Shown here: piece by piece, positions 8,466-17,793 of the stretch
Numbering within the stretch: position 1 is the stretch's first letter
Layout: each line of letters begins with the position of its first letter
DNA from: Polaribacter sp. IC066
Lineage (GTDB): Bacteria; Bacteroidota; Bacteroidia; Flavobacteriales; Flavobacteriaceae
Direction: 5' to 3'
DNA length: 39,072 nucleotides
Assembly: GCF_007997085.1 (NCBI RefSeq)
Contig: NZ_VORR01000039.1
Span: 1-39,072 of the forward strand
The notes under the pieces: model-generated
Told to the model about the DNA's origin: nothing
Seen by the model: only the letters and a program-made list of their open reading frames with translations
Database searches by the model: none
Translations under genes and position numbers: made by a program

Positions 8466-8561
8466 AAATTTCAATTCAGATGCCTATAGAATTGGTTTAT
8501 ATTTCGAATATATTTAGCCTTCTCGAACTCATTTCTAGTTCACTTCAAATATCCTTTACCC

Positions 8562-11500
8562 TTACTTAATCAATAATTTTCTTGTTGTATATGTATTGTT
8601 ATTGTTAATTTTTAATAAAAACAAACCTCCAGATTGTACCTTAAAACTAATGGTTCTTGTAAAATAAGTATTTGAATTATTAAAAATCTGGCTATCGACG
8701 AGCCGTCCTGCCAAATCAAATAATTGAACGGAAACATCATTTTTCTGCTCGGTAGCAAAACTCAAAGTAATCGTTCCATCCGAAGGGTTCGGAAACAAAT
8801 TAAAATTATCAAATACAGCATCTTCTACACTTACTCTTCTTACTACGATAGAATAATCTTCTACTTCACCATCAAAACCTCGTTCACAAGAAAATGGTAA
8901 TAAAATATCATCTGGGTCTGTATACTTTGAAGAAACTCTTAACGTTGTAACGCCAAATTTTGCGTTTTCAGGAACTTTAATTGATAAAGGACTATTGCTT
9001 GTAGCAATATTTACACCATCAGATGCAGAACCTAAATCGTATTCTTCTGTTGCATCAAAAAGACAATCTTTATTCCAATCGATCCATGCTTTTGTTTGTA
9101 CTCTATAATTACCATCGGTATTTACCGCTACAGACAACTCATAAGTTTCATCTAAAAGTACTGTTGTATCAATCGATTTAAAATCGCTATATCCTTGGTT
9201 AGCATCCTCTTTTTCTGAACCATTATTAATGGTATTAAATTGAACTAACGTTGTACTAGTTTCAAATTCTGTACTACCAAAACCTTCACAAACATCGCAT
9301 GCTAGCGTTGTAAAACTAAAAGGATCGTTAAAATCTCCTATTTTACAACTATTTACAGGCTGAACTCTCCAGAAGTAGGTAGTTTCTTGATTTAAGTTTG
9401 GCGTTATCTGTACTTTATGATCAGTAACATTTTTAGAAAAAACTAGATAGTTAAAATTACTATTTAATGAAATTTGCACATTATAAGATGCTGCATTCGC
9501 ATCAGCATCCCAACTTAAAAACCCCGATAATTCAAAGTTTTCAGAATTATCTTGCGGAGAAATTAACTTCGTTTTGTTCAAATTATTACCAACTACTTTA
9601 AGAGAAACTTCTACTTGTTGCTCTAAAGAAGGAGAACTCCCTAAAACTGTAAGCATATAATCTTGTGTTGTAACACCCTCTAAATTAGAAACTGTCATGC
9701 TTACAGCACCATCGTTGCTGATTGTTTGCGGATTAAAAACAACTTCTGTTCCGATAGGAAATCCTGATGCAGATAAAGTAACAGTATCTGCAAAGTCATT
9801 TACAAAATCGAAATTAAAGCTATAAGTAACCGTTTGATTTCCTAAATTACAAATTGCTTTACTCGTTGTTTCCGAGGTCATTAAAAATGCAGGAATAATA
9901 GAATCAATGATAAAATTAGTGGTGTTTACATTATAGAAAATATTGTCTGCTGCCTCTACCATAATTCTTGCAGTGGTTGTGGCGTTATTCGGAATTACAA
10001 CTTCTTCTAAACCGTCATTAAGCGTATTTGTTTTTAAGAATATTGGAAATGTAAGTCCGCCATCTATGGATAGTTTTATATTTACCAAAGAACAATTTAT
10101 GGGTGCTACATCTGTAGTACTTTTTTCCCAGATAATTGTTTGCGTGGAGCCAACATCCCAACTTACAGGTGTATTAGGAGCGCTTACGGTAAAAGCAGCG
10201 GCATCTGTAATAGCTACTTTCATATCATCTCTTGCAGAGCTGCCACCACCTGCATAGTTATCTCTAACCAAAAAAGAAAAATTAAGTTCTCTGGCAACAT
10301 CAGGTAAAACTTCCCAAGTAGAAGCCGTATTACCCGCCACAATAGTCGCTAATTTTGGCATAAACCTATGCGGCAGTTCTTGAGAAGGCAAAGATCTAAA
10401 CATGGGTCCTTGTGTGCTCGATGCTTGTGGAGGCATTGGTCCTTTTTCATTATCCTGTTGTTCCCAATTATACGTTAAACTCGCTAAACCATCGGCATCA
10501 CTTGCCGTTCCTTGTAATTTAAAAGGTGTAGATTTCGGAATTGCATAATCTAAACCTGCATTTGCAATAGGCGCCGTGTTGTTGGTAACTGTTTCTTCAG
10601 CACACGTGCCTACAGCTTGTAAAAAATTCCACATTTCTGCAATACTTATTGCATGAAAATAAGCATCGCTATTTCCGTTCGGATTGCCAGATTGCACATT
10701 AGGAGCACAAATACCTGCGTATCCCATAATGGTGGAGCCACTTCCGGGTTCTACTGCTGCAGAATCTACTCGGTTACAATCGTTACTTTGCGTGTGGTTT
10801 GCGCCAAATTGATGCCCAAGTTCATGAATAACATAATCAATATCAAAAGGATCGCCCACCGGATTAGCGATTCCGGTAACACCTTTTGCTTTTAGGCCTG
10901 TTACACAAGCACTTCTAAAAACGGCAATACCATCGCCTCCCGTACTAAATATATGTCCGATATCATACTTATCATTTCCTATGGTAGCATCACAAATAGT
11001 CTGTACTTCATTTAACATTTGATTGGCATTACCATCTGTAATCTCATCTGTATCTGCATCTAAAAAAATGAGTTCTTCATTATTAGCAACAAGCTCTAAC
11101 TTTACCGCCAAATCTTTTTCAAAGACTCCGTTAATTCTGGTAACTGATGTATTCATTGCAGATAAAACTGCTTCTTTTTTTACCAAATCTGTTGCTGTAT
11201 CCAGAATATTTTGCTGTTCTGCTCCTAAATGAAATTGCGCATATTCTGCACTACAGACTAAAGCGAATCTAAACGTTCTTAAAACCCCATCATTTGCATT
11301 TTTAGAAAATTTAGTCAACGAAAACTCTTTATTTACTGTTTCTTCTACTAAACATTTAAAATTAGTATCTATTTTAGTAAGGCTACTTCTTTTGTACACC
11401 ATATAGGTTTCATTGTCTTTTGTATAAGGATCTATATAAATCGTTTCTTGTGTTCCAGAAAAAATTACTGCATGAAAACCATCTGTACCCATACTAATTT

Positions 11501-11870
11501 TTGCTACCGCAGTTGGGTCGTCTACACCTTGTGCCGAATACGAACGTATATTTGGGAATTTTGCTTGCAAAATAGCATCAAAATTTGAAGTCTCTTTAAT
11601 TGTAAACCTTGCTAAACTGCCGTCAAAATTTGGCAACTCAATACTATTATTTTGTTTTGTTGATATACCTTTAACCACCTTCTTAAAAATATCTTTATTC
11701 AAACGAACAATTTCATACTTTAGAGGAACGTTTTTCTTTTGATAAATTTCATGCTTTTGAACTGATAACTGTACTTTTTCTTGCTTCATCCAAAGTTGTT
11801 GAGCACTTACATTAGTAACATTTGCAAGGGTGATAAACAGAAAAAGTACAAGGGATAATTTAATTTTCAT
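8562..11870 (-). CDS. Secreted reprolysin-like zinc metalloprotease with T9SS sorting domain
   Basis: An 1102-residue extracellular protease. It has a signal peptide (residues 1-24, ending NVSAQQ) and a propeptide-like segment. The metzincin domain carries the zinc motif HELGHQFGANH near residue 350 and the Met-turn STIMGYAG near 380, as in M12B/Reprolysin_4 peptidases. Downstream are immunoglobulin/FN3-like beta regions (about 430-880) and a GEVED-type domain ending GEVEDYSIVV near 1003. A T9SS type A C-terminal sorting domain follows (NLFPNPSDGTITLSF, ending TTRKLLIK). In flavobacteria such proteins cross the outer membrane through the type IX system and are anchored or released after removal of the C-terminal signal. 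It is divergent from lipB, and its likely -7 box is TATATTTG at 11902-11909. Confidence 0.92.
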   Translation of the reverse strand: MKIKLSLVLFLFITLANVTNVSAQQLWMKQEKVQLSVQKHEIYQKKNVPLKYEIVRLNKDIFKKVVKGISTKQNNSIELPNFDGSLARFTIKETSNFDAILQAKFPNIRSYSAQGVDDPTAVAKISMGTDGFHAVIFSGTQETIYIDPYTKDNETYMVYKRSSLTKIDTNFKCLVEETVNKEFSLTKFSKNANDGVLRTFRFALVCSAEYAQFHLGAEQQNILDTATDLVKKEAVLSAMNTSVTRINGVFEKDLAVKLELVANNEELIFLDADTDEITDGNANQMLNEVQTICDATIGNDKYDIGHIFSTGGDGIAVFRSACVTGLKAKGVTGIANPVGDPFDIDYVIHELGHQFGANHTQSNDCNRVDSAAVEPGSGSTIMGYAGICAPNVQSGNPNGNSDAYFHAISIAEMWNFLQAVGTCAEETVTNNTAPIANAGLDYAIPKSTPFKLQGTASDADGLASLTYNWEQQDNEKGPMPPQASSTQGPMFRSLPSQELPHRFMPKLATIVAGNTASTWEVLPDVARELNFSFLVRDNYAGGGSSARDDMKVAITDAAAFTVSAPNTPVSWDVGSTQTIIWEKSTTDVAPINCSLVNIKLSIDGGLTFPIFLKTNTLNDGLEEVVIPNNATTTARIMVEAADNIFYNVNTTNFIIDSIIPAFLMTSETTSKAICNLGNQTVTYSFNFDFVNDFADTVTLSASGFPIGTEVVFNPQTISNDGAVSMTVSNLEGVTTQDYMLTVLGSSPSLEQQVEVSLKVVGNNLNKTKLISPQDNSENFELSGFLSWDADANAASYNVQISLNSNFNYLVFSKNVTDHKVQITPNLNQETTYFWRVQPVNSCKIGDFNDPFSFTTLACDVCEGFGSTEFETSTTLVQFNTINNGSEKEDANQGYSDFKSIDTTVLLDETYELSVAVNTDGNYRVQTKAWIDWNKDCLFDATEEYDLGSASDGVNIATSNSPLSIKVPENAKFGVTTLRVSSKYTDPDDILLPFSCERGFDGEVEDYSIVVRRVSVEDAVFDNFNLFPNPSDGTITLSFATEQKNDVSVQLFDLAGRLVDSQIFNNSNTYFTRTISFKVQSGGLFLLKINNNNTYTTRKLLIK

Positions 11871-11892
11871 GAAAGTATATTTTGAATCTAAA

Positions 11893-11927
11893 TTTGGTAT
11901 CCAAATATAATGAAATATCTACCTTTG
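11893..11927 (+). promoter_or_regulatory. Putative promoter of lipB
   Basis: TTTG at 11893-11896 and TACCTTTG at 11920-11927 fit the Bacteroidota -33 TTTG / -7 TAnnTTTG pattern with a 23-bp spacer, slightly long. The lipB ATG is at 11939, so the 5' leader would be only a few bases. Confidence 0.5.
11902..11909 (-). promoter_or_regulatory. Putative -7 box for the metalloprotease gene
   Basis: Minus-strand TATATTTG matches TAnnTTTG and lies 32 bp upstream of the ATG at 11870. The -33 element is weak (a TTGTTTT stretch about 19 bp further upstream). It interleaves with the lipB promoter, so the two genes probably compete for RNA polymerase. Confidence 0.45.
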
Positions 11928-11938
11928 TAAAACAACTT

Positions 11939-12643
11939 ATGAACAGAAACATACTATTAAAAGACTTATCTGTAAAAGATTATAAAGAAACTTGGGATTA
12001 TCAGTCTACATTACTGCAAGAAATTGTGGATGTTAAGATTTCTAACCGAAGAAATGAGCAACAAGAAGAAACTAAAAACCACTTCTTGTTTGTAGAGCAT
12101 CCGCATGTATATACGTTAGGTAAAAGTGGCGATTTGAGTAATTTACTACTCAATAAAAAACAGTTGGCAGAAAAAGAAGCTACTTTTTATAAAATAAACA
12201 GAGGTGGCGATATTACGTATCATGGTCCCGGACAAATTGTTGGTTACCCAATTTTAGATTTAGAGAACTTTTTTACAGACATACACAAATACTTGAGGTT
12301 ATTAGAAGAGTCCATTATTTTAACCATTGCAGAATACGGTTTAAAAGGTGTTAGAAGTAAAGGAGAAACTGGTGTTTGGCTAGATGTTGGAACCCCGTTT
12401 GCACGTAAAATTTGTGCTTTAGGCATTCGTACTTCGCGATGGGTAACTATGCACGGCTTTGCCTTAAACGTAAATACTAATTTGGGTTATTTTGACCATA
12501 TAATTCCGTGCGGAATTAAAGGAAAAGCAGTGGCTTCTATGGAGTCTGAATTAGGCCGAAAACTAAATACAGAAGAAATTAAACTTAAGATTTTAAAGCA
12601 TTTTAAAACGTTGTTTGAGGTTGACGAATTTAGAAATCAATAA
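11939..12643 (+). CDS. lipB: Lipoyl(octanoyl) transferase LipB
   Basis: Transfers octanoate from acyl carrier protein to the lipoyl domains of 2-oxoacid dehydrogenases and GcvH, the first step of endogenous lipoate assembly in the cytosol. The 234-residue protein shows the family motifs RGGDITYHGPGQIVGYP (near residue 90), the lysine of ARKICALGIR (near 156) and the catalytic cysteine in IPCGIKG (near 191), matching the Lys/Cys dyad known in LipB. I chose the ATG at 11939 (MNRNILLKDL) because upstream in-frame codons run back only to a TTG through the putative promoter box. The gene is single, with a strong inverted-repeat terminator 22 bp downstream. Confidence 0.96.
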   Translation: MNRNILLKDLSVKDYKETWDYQSTLLQEIVDVKISNRRNEQQEETKNHFLFVEHPHVYTLGKSGDLSNLLLNKKQLAEKEATFYKINRGGDITYHGPGQIVGYPILDLENFFTDIHKYLRLLEESIILTIAEYGLKGVRSKGETGVWLDVGTPFARKICALGIRTSRWVTMHGFALNVNTNLGYFDHIIPCGIKGKAVASMESELGRKLNTEEIKLKILKHFKTLFEVDEFRNQ

Positions 12644-12664
12644 CCCTTCTATTTGGTTCATATA

Positions 12665-12715
12665 AACCTGCAAGCTTGCCTACTGACATACGTTCAATAA
12701 GCAAGCTTGCAGGTT
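12665..12715. terminator. Bidirectional terminator between lipB and the nucleoid-protein gene
   Basis: Perfect 15-bp arms (AACCTGCAAGCTTGC, 12665-12679, and its complement at 12701-12715) with a 21-nt loop lie between two convergent genes. Neither side has a long U-run, so termination efficiency is uncertain, but the position is typical. Confidence 0.6.
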
Positions 12716-12722
12716 ATACAAC

Positions 12723-13778
12723 TTATTTTTCTTCGTTAAAATACACTTTGTAAAACTTCATCTTTTTCTCTTCATCATAGCCTCTTTCTAGATATTCTGA
12801 AGCTGCTTCTGGTGCATCTACATCTAATTTAATACTGATGTGCGTATCTAACTTAATTTCTGTTTTTAGCTTATTTTTTTCTTTTTTTAAGACCACTCCA
12901 GAAACATCAAAATTATTTCTAATTAAAACATCATTTAAGTTTTCAAAGTGTTTTTTATACTCATCAAACTTTTCTTTGTGTTCTTCTTCCTGAAAAACTT
13001 CATCTTTAAAAGTAGCATAATCTACAGCTTCGTTTTCTTTAAAATAATCTACTGTATTTGCTAAAAAATTACCTTGTTCGTGCATGCCTAATTCTGGCTT
13101 AATAACCTCTTCAGAAAATTCTTTACACATCTCTAAATAGCTTTGAGTGTGTGAATTATAATCATCTGCTAGCTTTACGCTCAAGAAATTTTTAACCCAA
13201 TACTGTGCATCGTAATTGTTGTTATCTACAGATAGTACCACGGTACCTTCTGTATCTGAAGTGTTTAATATTAAACAACCTTTGTCTATTTTTCTGGTTG
13301 ATATTCCTTTTTGAACCACCACATCAAAATTCTCATTGTCATCTAAATAGGTCTGAAAAAAATCAACTTTATTTTCGATTTTAAAAATACCAATCGCTTC
13401 TGTTAACACATCTTTATACTCGATACCCTCAATAAAAACGACAAGTACATCTCCTGTTTTTATTTGAGCAGAGTTCGATTGTTCAAACAAATGATTTACA
13501 ATACTTTTAGAGTATTCTACAAATGAACTTTCTTCTTTAAATACTTCTGAAGCGAAGTTATTTAGTTCATTTAAACGCACATCTGCATGATTGGAAAAAC
13601 GATAACTTTGGGTTAAGCCTCCAAAGGGTTTTAATAAAAAATTCTTCATCAAGTCGTAACTTTCTTGATCAAAACGAATTAAATCTTCAGAGAACACATT
13701 CTGTCCGCTATTAAATTTATTGGCTACTTTATGAAGGATGCATTTGGTGATTTCTGCACGTGTTTTTTTTATCATCAT
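12723..13778 (-). CDS. Nucleoid-associated protein (NdpA/YejK family)
   Basis: A 351-residue soluble protein resembling the 37-kDa nucleoid-associated family (PF04245). Recognisable blocks are ILHKVANKFNSGQNVFSEDL near the N-terminus, the LLKPFGGLTQSYRFSNHADV segment, GDVLVVFIEGIEY and a central FKIENKVDFFQTYLDD. The acidic, helical middle (EEEHKEKFDEYKKHFENL) also fits. In E. coli the homologue binds the nucleoid and double-stranded nucleic acid. The role in Bacteroidota is not defined. The gene stands alone, convergent with lipB. The start MMIKKTRAEI allows either of two adjacent ATGs. Confidence 0.85.
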   Translation of the reverse strand: MMIKKTRAEITKCILHKVANKFNSGQNVFSEDLIRFDQESYDLMKNFLLKPFGGLTQSYRFSNHADVRLNELNNFASEVFKEESSFVEYSKSIVNHLFEQSNSAQIKTGDVLVVFIEGIEYKDVLTEAIGIFKIENKVDFFQTYLDDNENFDVVVQKGISTRKIDKGCLILNTSDTEGTVVLSVDNNNYDAQYWVKNFLSVKLADDYNSHTQSYLEMCKEFSEEVIKPELGMHEQGNFLANTVDYFKENEAVDYATFKDEVFQEEEHKEKFDEYKKHFENLNDVLIRNNFDVSGVVLKKEKNKLKTEIKLDTHISIKLDVDAPEAASEYLERGYDEEKKMKFYKVYFNEEK

Positions 13779-14111
13779 TTGAAATTTTGGATGGTAAAAA
13801 TAAAGAAAGTTTGTGGATGATTTTTATCTAAATGATAATTGTATAAAATTATTTTCGACATGAATTTCACAGATATTTACTAATAAAATACTCTAATTAG
13901 GGAAATAATTATTTAAAATTACCATAGCTATCGAGTAGTTTTAGTCCTGATTAAAATGGCATTCTTTTTTTTGCTGAACTAGATATAATATACCTAATAA
14001 ACAATCAAATAAGTTCTAAAACAGACAGATGCTGCAATAAATTCAGCATAAAAAGACCTGCCTACTGGGCAGGCGGGTATAATGGAAAGCAGGAAATAGC
14101 TTCAAAAAAAA
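13779..14111. other. Intergenic region with a GC-rich hairpin
   Basis: No coding potential is seen over 333 bp. At 14057-14073 CCTGCC-TACTG-GGCAGG forms a compact hairpin within an otherwise AT-rich stretch. Such CCTGCCTACTGGGCAGGCGGG islands resemble dispersed REP-like elements of flavobacteria. It lies 39 bp beyond the end of rnhB and may also act in 3'-end formation. Confidence 0.4.
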
Positions 14112-14711
14112 CTACACTTTTAACTTTAATTGTTCTGGCAGTAATCTAAATGTTTTTCTGTGATGCTTGTTTGCGCCAAACTCACGAATTGCATTTCGAT
14201 GTTCTTTAGTTGGGTAGCCTTTATTTTTTTGCCAATTATACATCGGGTATTCTAGATGAATCTTTGCCATATAATCGTCTCTATAGGTCTTTGCCAACAC
14301 AGAAGCTGCGGCAATGCTCAAATATTTTGCGTCTCCTTTTACGATGGTTTCATACGGAATTTCTTTAAAATCCTTAAATTTATTACCATCAACAATTATA
14401 AATTCGGGTATAATTTTTAGTTGCTCAATTGCTCTATGCATGCCCGTTATAGAAGCCTGCAAAACATTTATTTGATCAACTTCTTGCTGCCAAACAAAAG
14501 AAACTGCAAAGGCCAGCGCATTTTCTTCGATAATGGGTCTTAAGGCTTCTCTCTTTTTTTCTGATAATTGTTTGGAATCATTTAAAAAAGGATGCGAAAA
14601 ATCTTTTGGTAAAATTACAGCTGCCGCAACAACAGGGCCTGACAAACAACCTCTTCCTGCTTCATCGGTTCCTGCTTCTAAAGAAAATCCGCTAAAATTT
14701 GATTTTAACAT
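14112..14711 (-). CDS. rnhB: Ribonuclease HII
   Basis: Removes RNA from RNA-DNA hybrids, including single ribonucleotides in DNA. The 199-residue protein has the family's [20 protein letters not shown] (residues 15-34, providing the DE pair), IIVDGNKF near residue 105 and [14 protein letters not shown] near 135, which carry the remaining catalytic aspartates. The length is normal for RNase HII. It is divergent from the porin gene with only 83 bp between start codons. Confidence 0.96.
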   Translation of the reverse strand: MLKSNFSGFSLEAGTDEAGRGCLSGPVVAAAVILPKDFSHPFLNDSKQLSEKKREALRPIIEENALAFAVSFVWQQEVDQINVLQASITGMHRAIEQLKIIPEFIIVDGNKFKDFKEIPYETIVKGDAKYLSIAAASVLAKTYRDDYMAKIHLEYPMYNWQKNKGYPTKEHRNAIREFGANKHHRKTFRLLPEQLKLKV

Positions 14712-14768
14712 TTTACAAATTAACAGATTTCATTATAATTATTAACGATTCTTTACGTTTTATTATTT

Positions 14769-14776
14769 TACATTTG
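14769..14776 (+). promoter_or_regulatory. Putative -7 box of the porin gene
   Basis: TACATTTG fits TAnnTTTG and ends 18 bp before the ATG at 14795. No clear TTTG is seen 19-21 bp upstream, so the assignment is tentative. Confidence 0.35.
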
Positions 14777-14794
14777 CCTTTGTTGAAATTTGGA

Positions 14795-16768
14795 ATGAAA
14801 AAAAGAATTGTTTTAACCTTTTTGTTATTTGGCCTTGCACTGACTAGTATGTATAGCCAGACAAAATTAGGTGCTGGCGCTAAAAGAGAAAATACATTTG
14901 TAGGCGCAGATGGTAAAATAGACACTTTAAATAATACAGGTTCTAAAAGGGTACTTTTATCAGGAAATACACTCTATACCGATTATAAAATATTTTCTCA
15001 TAACAGAGATACTACTTACATAGACACCACATTAACCTTACAAAAAGAATACACGTTTAATTATTTAAGAACCGATAATTTTGAGCTACTTGCTTTTCAT
15101 AATCAAGGACAAACTTTTAATAATTTAGGCTATAGTTTTAGCAATTTAAATAAATTACCAGATATTGGCTTTACAGCAAAACAGGTAAGTTATTTTGATA
15201 TTGAAGATATTAACTATTACGAAGTTCCTACACCCACAACAGAGATTTTATACAGAACAGGCTTACAACAAGGGCAAGTTTTAGATGCACTTTTTACCTT
15301 AAATTTTTCTGAACGCTTAAATGTTTCTCTTTCTTATAAGGGTTTGCGCTCTTTAGGTGCGTACCGAAGAGCTTTGGTTAGTAATGGTAATTTTAGAGGT
15401 ACTTTTCAGTACCGAACCAAAGACAACAGATATGAAGTGAGAGGTCATTTGGCTTCACAAGATTTCTTTCATCAAGAAAACGGAGGCTTAACAGAATCAG
15501 CTCTAGCCAATTTTATTAACGAAGACCCTAACTTTGATGACCGTGCCAGACTAGATGTAAATTTAAATGATGCCGAAAGTCAGTTTGATAGCAATCGTTT
15601 TTATGTAGAACACAGTTATAAACTGTTAGCAAATAAAGATACGATTAATGATAAAGATTTTAGCAATTTAAAAATTGGTCATGTATTTACCAATGAAATT
15701 AAAAATTATCGTTTTGATCAAACTACATCAACAACCGCTATTTTTGGTTCGGCAAGTGCAACAGATGCCTCAAATAACAAGGCAGAAAGCATTATTACCA
15801 ATAACGAAGTAAATGTAGAATTCAACTCTAAATATGTTCTAGGAAAAATTAGAGCAAAGGCAAATTTAGCAAGTTACTCGTATGGGTATGACACTATTTT
15901 AAACAGCAATAGCGTTATCAACAAATTAAAATTAGAAGGAAATGCAATTTCTTTTGGTGCTGATTGGAATGCCAAAATTAAAAATTTTCAATTAAATGCA
16001 GATGCTTCCGTAACTCCGGGCGCTGGCAGATTAGCCGGCAACCATTTAAAGGGAGAGGCGTATTACGAAAAAGATAGCGTTTTTGCTTTAAAAGCGAGTT
16101 TGTTAATCAGTTCTAAATCGCCAAATTTTAACACCTTACTGCATCAGAGTAGGTATGATGCTTACAATTGGCAAAATGATACTTTTAGCAACGTAAATAC
16201 AAGAGATTTAGGCTTTTCTTTTACTTCTAAATGGGTCAATGCTGGTTTAAATTTAACCAATATTGATAATTACACCTATTTTGACGAGAATAACACCCCG
16301 CAACAATCTGATAATCAAATTATATATCTAAAAGTAAAAGCAAACAGAGAATTTAAATTAGGGAAATTTGCATTAGACAACACGGCTATGTATCAAAATG
16401 TAAGCAGCGGAAGTTCGGTTTTTAGAGTTCCTGAATTTGTGACAAGAAATACTTTTTATTATACAGATGAATGGTTTAAAGGCAAACCTATGTTGGTAAA
16501 TATTGGAATTACGTTTAAATATTTTACAAAATATAATGCCAATGCGTACAACCCGTTATTAGCAGAATTCACTTTGCAAAATACTGAAGAAATAGGTTTT
16601 CCTACGTTTGATGTTTTCTTTAATGCGAGAGTAAGAAGAACTCGTTTGTTTATTAAGATTGATAATGTTGCCACTAGCATTTCTAAAAAGGATTACTTTT
16701 CTGCACCAAATTACCCTTATCGAGATTTTACGATTCGTTTTGGTTTGGTTTGGAATTGGTTTATTTAG
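14795..16768 (+). CDS. Putative porin (Porin_10-like outer-membrane beta-barrel)
   Basis: A 657-residue protein with a signal peptide (KKRIVLTFLLFGLALTSMYS). The long mature region of alternating hydrophobic and polar residues ends in an aromatic residue (VWNWFI), typical of outer-membrane barrels. Segments such as QVSYFDIEDINYYEVPTPT, RTGLQQGQVLDALFTLNFS and LSYKGLRSLGAYRRAL are those I associate with the Bacteroidota 'putative porin' family. I place the start at 14795, the ATG directly before the signal peptide, rather than the longer upstream frame that overlaps rnhB. The substrate is unknown. Confidence 0.82.
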   Translation: MKKRIVLTFLLFGLALTSMYSQTKLGAGAKRENTFVGADGKIDTLNNTGSKRVLLSGNTLYTDYKIFSHNRDTTYIDTTLTLQKEYTFNYLRTDNFELLAFHNQGQTFNNLGYSFSNLNKLPDIGFTAKQVSYFDIEDINYYEVPTPTTEILYRTGLQQGQVLDALFTLNFSERLNVSLSYKGLRSLGAYRRALVSNGNFRGTFQYRTKDNRYEVRGHLASQDFFHQENGGLTESALANFINEDPNFDDRARLDVNLNDAESQFDSNRFYVEHSYKLLANKDTINDKDFSNLKIGHVFTNEIKNYRFDQTTSTTAIFGSASATDASNNKAESIITNNEVNVEFNSKYVLGKIRAKANLASYSYGYDTILNSNSVINKLKLEGNAISFGADWNAKIKNFQLNADASVTPGAGRLAGNHLKGEAYYEKDSVFALKASLLISSKSPNFNTLLHQSRYDAYNWQNDTFSNVNTRDLGFSFTSKWVNAGLNLTNIDNYTYFDENNTPQQSDNQIIYLKVKANREFKLGKFALDNTAMYQNVSSGSSVFRVPEFVTRNTFYYTDEWFKGKPMLVNIGITFKYFTKYNANAYNPLLAEFTLQNTEEIGFPTFDVFFNARVRRTRLFIKIDNVATSISKKDYFSAPNYPYRDFTIRFGLVWNWFI

Positions 16769-16878
16769 GCCCATAGCCCATCCTAAATCCTTCTCGAAGG
16801 GAAATACTTTTAGCTAGTTTGAGGTCAACTATTTGTGAGTTTGAGTCTGAACTTATTAAATAAAACGCGAAAATAAAT

Positions 16879-17133
16879 ATGGTACATCAACTAAAAAATA
16901 ACTGGAAAATTTTCTTAATCGCAAGTTTAACTTTAGGATTAGCACCTTTTAATCCGCCTCATATTTGGGGTAAAATTCAATGGATTCTTGGCGGTAATGC
17001 TTTTTCTTTAGAAAACGGAATGCAGTCAGTAGATTGGTTTGATGTATTGCTTCATGGTTTACCGTGGATTTTATTACTGATTTCTATGTTGTTAAATCTT
17101 TTTGCAGCACTGGTAAAATCCGATCGAAAATAA
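16879..17133 (+). CDS. Small conserved membrane protein
   Basis: 84 residues with two hydrophobic helices, residues 11-28 (IFLIASLTLGLAPFNP) and 58-77 (LPWILLLISMLLNLFAAL). Between them are GKIQWILGG and a QSVDWFDVLLHG loop. The sequence has the look of a conserved flavobacterial small membrane protein, but I know no function. A CCTTCTCGAAGG hairpin lies upstream at 16789-16800. The last 50 bp overlap the 3' end of the convergent acetyltransferase gene. Confidence 0.75.
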   Translation: MVHQLKNNWKIFLIASLTLGLAPFNPPHIWGKIQWILGGNAFSLENGMQSVDWFDVLLHGLPWILLLISMLLNLFAALVKSDRK

Positions 17134-17536
17134 CACTCTTTTTTTTGGTAATTATTGTGAATCCTTTAGATTGATAAAAAGGAACTGCATTGAGGTCTGC
17201 TACTAAATGTATTTGATTACAATGTAACGCGATTGCTTTTGAGAAAGCATGGGTTATCAGCTGATGACCGATTCCTTTGCCCATAAAATTAGGCAATACA
17301 AATAAGAACTCTAATTCAATTGATGCCTCTTTTGGCTGATTTAAAATATAGAATCCAACAGGTTGATTACTAGAAGTAAACTTGTAAACAATCATCTCTT
17401 GAATCATTTTTTCAGAAACGGTTAACTCTTCTGTCCAATTTTTAAGTTGTTCATCAGAATACCCCCAAATAGCTTTCGATTTTAATGTAATTTGAGTGAG
17501 CATTTTTGCATCAGAAGTATTTGCCAAAAGAATCAT
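17084..17536 (-). CDS. GNAT family N-acetyltransferase
   Basis: A 150-residue protein with the GNAT acetyl-CoA-binding signature: beta-strand 4 LEFLFVLPNFMGKGIGHQLI (V-x-P-x-x-x-G-x-G-x-G-x-x-L) near residues 75-95, then LHCNQIHLVADLNAVPFYQSKGF, the usual beta-5/alpha-4 segment with N-x-x-x-x-F-Y-x-x-x-G-F. The acceptor substrate cannot be read from sequence. It is single and converges on, and overlaps by 50 bp, the small membrane protein gene. Confidence 0.88.
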   Translation of the reverse strand: MILLANTSDAKMLTQITLKSKAIWGYSDEQLKNWTEELTVSEKMIQEMIVYKFTSSNQPVGFYILNQPKEASIELEFLFVLPNFMGKGIGHQLITHAFSKAIALHCNQIHLVADLNAVPFYQSKGFTIITKKKSVIFDRILPVLQKDLTT

Positions 17537-17651
17537 ATTTTCAGAATATGTGATACCAATTTAACTTTATAAAGTTGTAAAAAAAATTAAAACTCAAAAT
17601 GTCTTTCTGATCTTAACAAAGAATACTAATATGCTATTCAAAAATTTTCAA

Positions 17652-17762
17652 TAAGCTCAAACGGACAAACGTTAGGACAATTGTTATTAGAAAAAAATAT
17701 TGAAATCGAAATTATACTTTCTAAAAAACGTTTAAGAATTAAATTGGTATGGTTTGAATAAA
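17652..17762 (+). other. Short coding-like remnant
   Basis: An open frame without a start codon reads ISSNGQTLGQLLLEKNIEI then EIILSKKRLRIKLVWFE before a stop. It may be gene debris. The rest of the 257-bp gap between the acetyltransferase and nhaC shows nothing. Confidence 0.2.
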
Positions 17763-17793
17763 AGTTCTCTTAGAAATAATTTTTATCGAGAAG

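Noticed and set aside
16789..16800. CCTTCTCGAAGG hairpin after the porin gene, and CTTCGC-GCGAAG at 30606-30621
   Set aside because: Short self-complementary words without a U-run. Probably small dispersed repeats, too weak to call terminators.
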